A model generated the notes under the pieces. That model had not been told where the DNA came from and did not search any database. It worked only from the letters and a program-made list of their open reading frames with translations. Positions 51,044-62,480 of a DNA stretch of 64,000 nt are shown piece after piece. The stretch's first letter is position 1, and each line of letters begins with the position of its first letter. The DNA is taken from NCBI GenBank assembly GCA_946800325.1, contig OX326956.1, positions 23,720,356 to 23,784,355 on the forward strand. The letters are read 5' to 3'. This DNA comes from Luzula sylvatica. Its lineage: Eukaryota; Streptophyta; Magnoliopsida; Poales; Juncaceae. The translations under genes and the position numbers were made by a program.

Positions 51044-53646
51044 GAAAGTTTGTTTTTCGATTCAAAACAAGATTTTAACACTTTGAGGAGTTCAAATTAC
51101 ATGTTTTTAGATCATTTGTATCATATCTTTTACTACGTAATTTTTTACCAAATTTCACAAACACTAAGAAAGTTTGTTTTTCGATTCAAAACAAGATTTT
51201 AGCGCTTTAAGGAGTTCAAATAACATGTTTTTAGATCATTTGTATCGTATCTTTTACCGCATAACTTTTCACCAAATTTCACAAACACTAAGAAAGTATG
51301 TTTTTCGATTCAAAACAAGATTTTAACGCTTTGAGTAGTTCAAATAACGTGTTTTTAGATCATTTGTATCATATCTTTAACTACGTAACTTTTCACCAAA
51401 TTTCACAAACACTAAGAAAGTTTGTTTTTCGATTCAAAACAAGATTTTAACGCTTTGAGGAGTTCAAATAACGTGTTTTTAGATCATTTGTATCGTATCT
51501 TTTACCGCATAACTTTTCACCAAATTTCACAAACACTAAGAAAGTTCGTTTTTCGATTCAAAACAAGATTTTAACGCTTTGAGTAGTTCAAATAACGTGT
51601 TTTTAGATCATTTGTATCGTATCTTTTACTACATAACTTTTCACCAAATTTCACAAACATTTAGAAAGTTTGTTTTTCGTTTCAAAACAAGATTTTAACG
51701 CTTTGAGTAGATTAAATAACGTGTTTTTAGATCATTTGTATCGTATCTTTTACTACATAACTTTTCACCAAATTTCACAAACACTAAGAAAGTTTGTTTT
51801 TCGATTCAAAACAAGATTTTAACGCTTTGAGGAGTTCAAATAACATGTTTTTAGATCATTTGTATCGTATCTTTTAATACATAACTTTTCATCAAATTTC
51901 ACAAACACTAATAAAGTTCTTTTTTGATTCAAAACAAGATTTTAACGCTTTGAGTAGTTCAAATTACGTGTTTTTAGATCATTTGTATTGTATCTTTTAC
52001 TACATAACTTTTCACCAAACTTCACAAACATTAAGAAAGTTTGTTTTTCTATTCAAAACAAGATTTTAACGCTTTGAGGAGCTCAAATAACTTGTTTTTA
52101 GATCATTTGTATCGTATCTTTTACTACGTAACTTTTCCCCACATTTTACAAACACTAAGAAAGTTTGTTTTTCGATTCAAAACAAGATTTTAGTGCTTTG
52201 AGGAGTTCAAATAACGTGTTTTTAGATCATTTGTATCGTATCTTTTACCGCATAACTTTTCACCAAATTTCACAAACACTAAGAAAGTTTGTTTTTCGAT
52301 TCAAAACAATATTTTAACGCTTTGATTTCTTCAAATAACGTGTTTTTAGATCATTTGTATCGTATCTTTTACTACATAACTTTTCACCAAATTTCACAAA
52401 CACTAAGAAAGTTTGTTTTTCGATTCAAAACAAGATTTTAACGCTTTTAGTAGTTCAAATAACGTGTTTATGGATCATTTGTATCGTATCATTTACTACA
52501 TAAGTTTTCACCAAATTTCACAAACACTAAGAAAGTTTGTTTTTCGATTCAAAACAAGATTTTAACACTTTGAGGAGCTCAAATAACTTGTTTTTAGATC
52601 ATTTGTATCGTATCTTTTACTACGTAACTTTTCACCAAATTTCACAAACACTAAGAAAGTTTGTTTTTCGATTCAAAACAAGATTTTAGCGCTTTGAGGA
52701 GTTCAAATAACATGTTTTTAGATCATTTGTATCGTATCTTTTACTACATAACTTTTCACCAAATTTCACAAACACTAAGAAAGTTTGTTTTTCGATTCAA
52801 AACAAAATTTTAACGCTTTGAGTAGTTCAAATGACGTGTTTTTAGATCATTTGTATCGTATCCTTTACTACATAACTTTTCACCAAATTTTACAAACACA
52901 AAGAAAGTTTGTTTTTCGATTCAAAACAAACTTTTAACGCTTTGAGGAGTTTAAATAACGTGTTTTTAGATCCTTTGTATCGTATCTTTTACTACGTAAC
53001 TTTTCACCAAATTTCTCAAACACTAAGAAAGTTTGTTTTTCGATTCAAAACAATATTTTAACGCTTTGAGGAGCTCACATATCGTGTTTTTAGATCATTT
53101 GTATCGTATATTTTACTACATAACTTTTCACCAAATTTCACAAACACTAAAAAAGTTCGTTTTTCGTTTGAAAACAAGATTTTAACGCTTTGAGTAGTTC
53201 AAATAACGTGTTTTTAGATCATTTGTATCGTATCTTTTACTACATAACTTTTCACCAAATTTCACAAACACTTAGAAAGTTTGTTTTTCTAGTCAAAACA
53301 AGATTTTAACGCTTTGAGGATCTCAAATAACTTGTTTTTAGATCATTTGTATCGTATCTTTTACAACGTAACTTTTCACCAAATTTCACAAACACTAAGA
53401 AAGTTTGTTTTTCGATTCAAAACAAGATATTAACGCTTTGAGTATTTCAAATAACGTGTTTATAGATCATTTGTATCGTATCATTTACTACATAACTTTT
53501 CACAAAATTTCACAAACACTAAGAAAATTTGTTTTTCGATTCAAAACAAGATTTTAACGCTTTGAGGAGCTCAAATTACTTGTTTTTAGATCATTTGTAT
53601 CATATCTTTTACTACGTAATTTTTTACCAAATTTCACAAACATTAA
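51044..53646 (+). repeat. 21-mer HOR, copy 2 (2603 bp)
   Basis: Matches copy 1 and copy 3 with only scattered single-base differences, for example gctttaagg at about 51206 against gctttgagg at 53809. No length change is seen in any of the 21 monomers. Its left edge has an additional gtaatttttt monomer (51013) that recurs at 53616 but has no counterpart at 48410, which fixes where the tandem begins. Confidence 0.92.
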
Positions 53647-56219
53647 GAAAGTTTGTTTTTCGATTCAAAACAAGATTTTAACACTTTGAGGAGTTCAAAT
53701 TACATGTTTTTAGATCATTTGTATCATATCTTTTACTACGTAATTTTTTACCAAATTTCACAAACACTAAGAAAGTTTGTTTTTCGATTCAAAACAAGAT
53801 TTTAGCGCTTTGAGGAGTTCAAATAACATGTTTTTAGATCATTTGTATCGTATCTTTTACCGCATAACTTTTCACCAAATTTCACAAACACTAAGAAAGT
53901 ATGTTTTTCGATTCAAAACAAGATTTTAACGCTTTGAGTAGTTCAAATAACGTGTTTTTAGATCATTTGTATCATATCTTTAACTACGTAACTTTTCACC
54001 AAATTTCACAAACACTAAGAAAGTTTGTTTTTCGATTCAAAACAAGATTTTAACGCTTTGAGGAGTTCAAATAACGTGTTTTTAGATCATTTGTATCGTA
54101 TCTTTTACCGCATAACTTTTCACCAAATTTCACAAACACTAAGAAAGTTCGTTTTTCGATTCAAAACAAGATTTTAACGCTTTGAGTAGTTCAAATAACG
54201 TGTTTTTAGATCATTTGTATCGTATCTTTTACTACATAACTTTTCACCAAATTTCACAAACATTTAGAAAGTTTGTTTTTCGTTTCAAAACAAGATTTTA
54301 ACGCTTTGAGTAGATTAAATAACGTGTTTTTAGATCATTTGTATCGTATCTTTTACTACATAACTTTTCACCAAATTTCACAAACACTAAGAAAGTTTGT
54401 TTTTCGATTCAAAACAAGATTTTAACGCTTTGAGGAGTTCAAATAACATGTTTTTAGATCATTTGTATCGTATCTTTTAATACATAACTTTTCATCAAAT
54501 TTCACAAACACTAATAAAGTTCTTTTTTGATTCAAAACAAGATTTTAACGCTTTGAGTAGTTCAAATTACGTGTTTTTAGATCATTTGTATTGTATCTTT
54601 TACTACATAACTTTTCACCAAACTTCACAAACATTAAGAAAGTTTGTTTTTCTATTCAAAACAAGATTTTAACGCTTTGAGGAGCTCAAATAACTTGTTT
54701 TTAGATCATTTGTATCGTATCTTTTACTACGTAACTTTTCCCCACATTTTACAAACACTAAGAAAGTTTGTTTTTCGATTCAAAACAAGATTTTAGTGCT
54801 TTGAGGAGTTCAAATAACGTGTTTTTAGATCATTTGTATCGTATCTTTTACCGCATAACTTTTCACCAAATTTCACAAACACTAAGAAAGTTTGTTTTTC
54901 GATTCAAAACAATATTTTAACGCTTTGATTTCTTCAAATAACGTGTTTTTAGATCATTTGTATCGTATCTTTTACTACATAACTTTTCACCAAATTTCAC
55001 AAACACTAAGAAAGTTTGTTTTTCGATTCAAAACAAGATTTTAACGCTTTTAGTAGTTCAAATAACGTGTTTATGGATCATTTGTATCGTATCATTTACT
55101 ACATAAATTTTCACCAAATTTCACAAACACTAAGAAAGTTTGTTTTTCGATTCAAAACAAGATTTTAACGCTTTGAGGAGCTCAAATAACTTGTTTTTAG
55201 ATCATTTGTATCGTATCTTTTACTACGTAACTTTTCACCAAATTTCACAAACACTAAGAAAGTTTGTTTTTCGATTCAAAACAAGATTTTAGCGCTTTGA
55301 GGAGTTCAAATAACAAGTTTTTAGATCATTTGTATCGTATCTTTTACTACATAACTTTTCACCAAATTTCACAAACACTAAGAAAGTTTGTTTTTCGATT
55401 CAAAACAAAATTTTAACGCTTTGAGTAGTTCAAATGACGTGTTTTTAGATCATTTGTGTCGTATCCTTTACTACATAACTTTTCACCAAATTTTACAAAC
55501 ACAAAGAAAGTTTGTTTTTCGATTCAAAACAAACTTTTAACGCTTTGAGGAGTTTAAATAACGTGTTTTTAGATCCTTTGTATCGTATCTTTTACTACGT
55601 AACTTTTCACCAAATTTCTCAAACACTAAGAAAGTTTGTTTTTCGATTCAAAACAATATTTTAACGCTTTGAGGAGCTCACATATCGTGTTTTTAGATCA
55701 TTTGTATCGTATATTTTACTACATAACTTTTCACCAAATTTCACAAACACTAAAAAAGTTCGTTTTTCGTTTGAAAACAAGATTTTAACGCTTTGAGTAG
55801 TTCAAATAACGTGTTTTTAGATCATTTGTATCGTATCTTTTACTACATAACTTTTCACCAAATTTCACAAACACTTAGAAAGTTTGTTTTTCTAGTCAAA
55901 ACAAGATTTTAACGCTTTGAGGATCTCAAATAACTTGTTTTTAGATCATTTGTATCGTATCTTTTACAACGTAACTTTTCACCAAATTTCACAAACACTA
56001 AGAAAGTTTGTTTTTAGATTCAAAACAAGATATTAACGCTTTGAGTAGTTCAAATAACGTGTTTATAGATCATTTGTATCGTATCATTTACTACATAACT
56101 TTTCACAAAATTTCACAAACACTAAGAAAATTTGTTTTTCGATTCAAAACAAGATTTTAACGCTTTGAGGAGCTCAAATTACTTGTTTTTAGATCATTTG
56201 TATCATATCTTTTACTACG
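53647..56219 (+). repeat. 21-mer HOR, copy 3
   Basis: Same order as copies 1 and 2. Private changes include aacaagttttt for aacatgttttt (about 55313), catttgtgtcg (about 55455), ataaattttcacc (about 55104) and tttttagattc (about 56012). At 56219 the expected gtaatttttt is replaced by the ordinary gtaacttttcacc, so the perfect tandem ends there after almost exactly three copies. The slightly higher number of private changes suggests copy 3 is not the youngest. Confidence 0.9.
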
Positions 56220-57860
56220 TAACTTTTCACCAAATTTCACAAACACTAAGAAAGTTTCTATTTCGATTCAAAACAAGATTTTAGCGCTTTGAGGAGTTCA
56301 AATAACATGTTTTTAGATCATTTGTATCGTATCTTTTACTACATAACTTTTCACCAAATTTCACAAACACTAAGAAAGTTTGTTTTTCGATTCAAAACAA
56401 GATTTTAGCGTTTTGAGGAGCTCAAATTACTTGTTTGTAGATCATTTGTATCATATCTTTAACTACGTAACTTTTCACCAAATTTCACAAACACTAAGAA
56501 AGTTTGTTTTTCGATTCAAAACAAGATTTTAGTGCGTTGAGGAGGTCAAATAACGTGTTTTTAGATCATTTGTATCGTATATTTTACTACATAACTTTTC
56601 ACCAAATTTCACAAAAACTAAGAAAGTTTGTTTTTCGATTCAAAACAAGATTTTAACGCTTAGATTTCTTCAAATAACGTGTTTTTAGATCATTTGTATC
56701 GTATCTTTTACTACATAACTTTTCACCAAATTTCACAAACACTAAGAAAGTTTGTTTTTCGATTCAAAACAAGATTTTAACGCTTTGAGTAGTTCAAATA
56801 ACGTGTTTATATATCATTTGTATCGTATCATTTACTACATAACTTTTCACCAAATTTCACAAACACTAAGAAAGTTTGTTTTTCGATTCAAAACAAGATT
56901 TTAGCGCTTTGAGGAGTTCAAATAACATGTTTTTAGATCATTTGTATCGTATCTTTTACTACATAACTTTTCACCAAATTTCACAAACACTAAGAAAGTT
57001 TGTTTTTCGATTCAAAACAAAATTTTAACGCTTTGAGTAGTTCAAATGACGTGTTTTTAGATCATTTGTATCGTATCTTTTACTACATAACTTTTCACCA
57101 AATTTTACAAACACAAAGAAAGTTTGTTTTTCGATTCAAAACAAACTTTTAACGCTTTGAGGAGTTCAAATAACGTGTTTTTAGATTATTTGTATCGTAT
57201 CTTTTACTACATAACTTTTCACCAAATTTCTCAAACACTAAGAAAGTTTGTTTTTCGATTCAAAACAAGATTTTAACGCTTTGAGGAGCTCAAATAACTT
57301 GTTTTTATATCATTTGTATCGTATCTTTTACTACGTAACGTTTCACCAAATTTCACAAACACTAAGAAAGTTTGTTTTTCGATTCAAAACAAGATTTTAG
57401 CGTTTTGAGGAGCTCAAATTACTTGTTTGTAGATCATTTGTATCATATCTTTAACTACGTAACTTTTCACCAAATTTCACAAACACTAAGAAAGTTTGTT
57501 TTTCGATTCAAAACAAGATTTTAGTGCGTTGAGGAGTTCAAATAACGTGTTTTTAGATCATTTGTATCGTATCTTTTACTACATAACTTTTCACCAAATT
57601 TCACAAAAACTAAGAAAGTTTGTTTTTCGATTCAAAACAAGATTTTAACGCTTAGATTTCTTCAAATAACGTATTTTTAGATCATTTGTATCGTATCTTT
57701 TTACTACATAACTTTTCACCAAATTTCACAAACACTAAGAAAGTTTGTTTTTCGATTCAAAACAAGATTTTAACGCTTTGAGTAGTTCAAATAACGTGTT
57801 TATATATCATTTGTATCGTATCATTTACTACATAACTTTTCACCAAATTTCACAAACACT
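56220..57860 (+). repeat. Mosaic with an 8-monomer spaced duplication
   Basis: Four monomers (tagcgtttt/attacttgtttgtag; tagtgcgttgagg; acaaaaactaag with cttagatttcttc; gagtagttc with tttatatatc) occur at about 56390-56870 and again at about 57380-57860. The spacing is exactly 992 bp (gcgttttg at 56408 and 57400; gtgcgttg at 56532 and 57524). Between them lie tagcgc, aatgac, caaactttt and ctcaaacac monomers of type-1 kind. The second copy has one extra T near 57700. Confidence 0.78.
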
Positions 57861-60800
57861 AAGAAAGTTTGTTTTTCGATTCAAAACAAGATTTTAGCGT
57901 TTTGAGGAGCTCAAATAACTTGTTTTTAGATCATTTGTATCGTATCTTTTACTACGTAACTTTTCACCAAATTTCACAAACACTAAGAAAGTTTGTTTTT
58001 CGATTCAAAACAAGATTTTAGCGTTTTGAGGAGTTCAAATAACATGTTTTTAGATCATTTGTATCGTATCTTTTACGACATAACTTTTCACCAAATTTCA
58101 CAAACACTAAGAAAGTTTGTTTTTCGATTCAAAACAAGATTTTAACGCTTTGAGGAGTTCAAATAACGTGTTTAAAGATCATGTGTATCGTATCATTTAC
58201 TACATAACATTTCACCAAATTTCACAAACTCTAAGAAAGTTTGCTTTTCGATTCAAAACAAGATTTTAACACTTTGAGGAGTTCAAATTACATGTTTTTA
58301 GATTATTTGTATCATATCTTTTACTACGTAACTTTTCACCAAATTTCACAAACACTAAGAAAGTTTGTTTTTCGATTCAAAACAAGATTTTAGCGCTTTG
58401 AGGAGTTCAAATAACATGTTTTTAGATCATTTGTATCGTATCTTTTACCGCATAACTTTTCATCAAATTTCACAAACACTAAGAAAGTTTGTTTTTCGAT
58501 TCAAAACAAGATTTTAACGCTTTGAGTAGTTCAAATGACGTGTTTTTAGATCATTTGTATCATATCTTTAACTACGTAACTTTTCACCAAATTTCACAAA
58601 CACTAAGAAAGTTTGTTTTTCGATTCAAAACAAGATTTTAACGCTTTGAGGAGTTCAAATAACGTGTTTTTAGATCATTTGTATCGTATCTTTTACCGTA
58701 TAACTTTTCACCAAATTTCACAAACACTAAGAAAGTTCGTTTTTCGATTCAAAACAAGATTTTAACGCTTTGATTAGTTCAAATAACGTGTTTTTAGATC
58801 ATTTGTATCGTATCTTTTACTACATAACTTTTCACCAAATTTCACAAACATTTAGAAAGTTTGTTTTTCGTTTCAAAACAAGATTTTAACGCTTTGAGTA
58901 GATTAAATAACGTATTTTTAGATCATTTGTATCGTATCTTTTACTACATAACTTTTCACCAAATTTCACAAACACTAAGAAAGTTTGTTTTTCGATTCAA
59001 AACAAGATTTTAACGCTTTGAGGAGCTCAAATAACTTGTTTTTAGATCATTTGTATCATATATTTTACTACGTAACTTTACACCAAATTTCACAAACAGT
59101 AAGAAAGTTTGTTTTTCGATTCAAAACAAGATTTTAGCGCTTTGAGGAGTTCAAATAACATGTTTTTAGATCATTTGTATCGTATCTTTTAATACATAAC
59201 TTTTCATCAAATTTCACAAACACTAAGAAAGTTCTTTTTTGATTCAAAACAAGATTTTAACGCTTTGAGTAGTTCAAATTACGTGTTTTTAGATCATTTG
59301 TATTGTATCTTTTACTACATAACTTTTCACCAAACTTCACAAACATTAAGAAAGTTTGTTTTTCTATTCAAAACAAAATTTTAACGCTTTGAGGAGCTCA
59401 AATAATTTGTTTTTAGATCATTTGTATCGTATCTTTTACTACGTAACTTTTCCCCACATTTTACAAACACTAAGAAAGTTTGTTTTTCGATTCAAAACAA
59501 GATTTTAGTGCTTTGAGGAGTTCAAATAACGTGTTTTTAGATCATTTGTATCGTATCTTTTACCGCATAACTTTTCACCAAATTTCACAAACACTAAGAA
59601 AGTTTGTTTTTCGATTCAAAACAAGATTTTAACGCTTTTAGTAGTTCAAATAACGTGTTTATGGATCATTTGTATCGTATCATTTACTACATAACTTTTC
59701 ACCAAATTTCACAAACACTAAGAAAGTTTGTTTTTCGATTCAAAACAAGATTTTAACGCTTTGAGAAGCTCAAATAACTTGTTTTTAGATCATTTGTATC
59801 GTATCTTTTACTACATAACTTTTCACCAAATTTCACAAACACTAAGAAAGTTTGTTTTTCGATTCAAAACAAGATTTTAACGCTTTTAGTAGTTCAAATA
59901 ACGTGTTTATGGATCATTTGTATCGTATCATTTACTACATAACTTTTCACCAAATTTCACAAACACTAAGAAAGTTTGTTTTTCGATTCAAAACAAGATT
60001 TTAACGCTTTGAGAAGCTCAAATAACTTGTTTTTAGATCATTTGTATCGTATCTTTTACTACGTAACTTTTCACCAAATTTCACAAACACTAAGAAAGTT
60101 TGTTTTTCGATTCAAAACAAGATTTTAGCGCTTTGAGGAGTTCAAATAACATGTTTTTAGATCATTTGTATCGTATCTTTTACTACATAACTTTTCACCA
60201 AATTTCACAAACACTAAGAAAGTTTGTTTTTCGATTCAAAACAAAATTTTAACGCTTTGAGTAGTTCAAATGACGTGTTTTTAGATCATTTGTATCGTAT
60301 CATTTACTACATAACTTTTCACCAAATTTCACAAACACTAAGAAAGTTTGTTTTTCGATTCAAAACAAGATTTTAACGCTTTGAGTAGTTCAAATAACGT
60401 GTTTATAGATCATTTGTATCGTATCATTTACTACATAACTTTTCACAAAATTTCACAAACACTAAGAAAGTTTGTTTTTCGATTCAAAACAAGATTTTAG
60501 CGCTTTGAGGAGTTCAAATAACATGTTTTTAGATCATTTGTATCGTATCTTTTACTACATAACTTTTCACCAAATTTCACAAACACTAAGAATGTTTGTT
60601 TTTCGATTCAAAACAAAATTTTAACGCTTTGAGTAGTTCAAATGACGTGTTTTTAGATCATTTGTATCGTATCCTTTACTACATAACTTTTCACCAAATT
60701 TTACAAACACAAAGAAAGTTTGTTTTTCGATTCAAAACAAACTTTTAACGCTTTGAGGAGTTTAAATAACGTGTTTTTAGATCATTTGTATCGTATCTTT

Positions 60801-61190
60801 TACTACGTAACTTTTCACCAAATTTCTCAAACACTAAGAAAGTTTGTTTTTCGATTCAAAACAATATTTTAACGCTTTGAGGAGCTCACATATCGTGTTT
60901 TTAGATCATTTGTATCGTATATTTTACTACATAACTTTTCACCAAATTTCACAAACACTAAAAAAGTTCGTTTTTCGTTTGAAAACAAGATTTTAACGCT
61001 TTGAGTAGTTCAAATAGCGTGTTTTTAGATCATTTGTATCGTATCTTTTACAACATAACTTTTCACCAAATTTCACAAACACTTAGAAAGTTTGTTTTTC
61101 TAGTCAAAACAAGATTTTAACGCTTTGAGGATCTCAAATAACTTGTTTTTAGATCATTTGTATCGTATCTTTTACAACGTAACTTTTCAC
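57861..61190 (+). repeat. Diverged relative of the 21-mer HOR
   Basis: Follows the order of 48180-50800: tacgacat, tttaaagatcatgtg, attacatg, taccgcat, gttcgtttttc with a gattagttc change, atttagaaag with gtagattaaat, gttcttttttgattc (about 59232), cccacattttac, gtttatggatc, aatgac, caaactttt, cacatat with tatatttt, aaaaaagttcg, gaggatctc. It differs by an inserted monomer with tatcatatatttt and acagtaag (about 59000-59110), loss of the gatttcttc unit, the dimer duplication at 59573 and extra monomers near 60300-60540. Confidence 0.75.
59573..60068 (+). repeat. Perfect-register two-monomer duplication (2 x 248 bp)
   Basis: Units 59573-59820 and 59821-60068 each hold a cttttagtag/gtttatggatc monomer followed by a gagaagctc/acttg monomer; the cgctttta marks are at 59633 and 59881. 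The difference I see is at the end (tactacataact against tactacgtaact), so the duplication is recent. Confidence 0.85.
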
Positions 61191-62480
61191 CAAATTTCAC
61201 AAACACTAAGAAAGTTTGTATTTCGATTCAAAACAAGATTTTAGTGCTTTGACGAGTTCAAATAACGTGTTTTTAGATCATTTGTATCGTATCTTTTACC
61301 GCATAACTTTTCACCAAATTTCACAAACACTAAGAAAATTTGTATTTCGATTCAAAACAAGATTTTAGTGCTTTGAGGAGTTCAAATAACGTGATTTTAG
61401 ATCATTTGTATCGTATCTTTTACTATATAACTTTTCACCAAATTTCACAAACACTAAGAAAGTTTATTTTTCGATTCAAAACAAGATTTTTACGCTTTGA
61501 TTTCTTCAAATAACGTGTTTTTAGATCATTTGTATCGTATCTTTTACTAGATAACTTTTAACCAAATTTCACAAACACTAAGAAAGTTTGTTTTCCGATT
61601 CAAAACAAGATTTTAATGCTTTTAGTTGTTCAAATAACGTGTTTATAGATCATTTGTATCGTATCATTTACTACATAACTTTTCACCAAATTTCACAAAC
61701 ACTAAGAAAGTATGTTTTTCGATTCAAAACAAGATTTTAACGCTTTCAGGAGCTCAAATAACTTGTTTTTAGATCATTTGTATCATATCTTTTACTACGT
61801 AACTTTTCACCAAATTTCACAAACACTAAGAAAGTTTGTTTTTCGATTCAAAACAAGATTTTAGCGCTTTGAGGAGTTCAAATAACATGTTTTTAGATCA
61901 TTTGTATCGTATCTTTTACTACATAACTTTTCACCAAATTTCACAAACACTAAGAAAGTTTGTTTTTCGATTCAAAACAAAATTTTAACGCTTTGAGTAG
62001 TTCAAATGACGTGTTTTTAGATCATTTGTATCGTATCTTTTACTACATAACTTTTCACCAAATTTTACAAACACAAAGAAAGTTTGTTTTTCGATTCAAA
62101 ACTAACTTTTAACGCTTTGAGGAGTTCAAATAACGTGTTTTTAGATTATTTGTATCGTATCTTTTACTACATAACTTTTCACCAAATTTCTCAAACACTA
62201 AGAAAGTTTGTTTTTCGATTCAAAACAAGATTTTAACGCTTTGAGGAGCTCACATATCGTGTTTTTAGATCATTTGTATCGTATCTTTTACTACATAACT
62301 TTTCACCAAATTTCACACACACTAAGAAAGTTTGTTTTTCGTTTGAAAACAAGATTTTAACGCTTTAAGTAGTTCAAATAACGTGTTTTTAGATCATTTG
62401 TATCGTATCTTTTACTACATAACTTTTCACCAAATTTCACAAACACTAAGAAAGTTTTTTTTCTAGTCAAAACAAGATTT
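61191..62480 (+). repeat. Type-2 to type-1 transition block
   Basis: Starts with two gtatttcgattc/tagtgc monomers (one with gacgagttc), then gatttcttc, taacc, tttccgattc with cttttagttg, gtatg/ctttcagg, tagcgc, aatgac, caaactttt, ctcaaacac, cacatat, cacacac with cgtttgaaaac, and a T-rich ctagtc monomer. tttccgattc plus cttttagttg also occur together at about 31865-31910, which ties this block to the type-1 block of cassette III. Confidence 0.7.
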
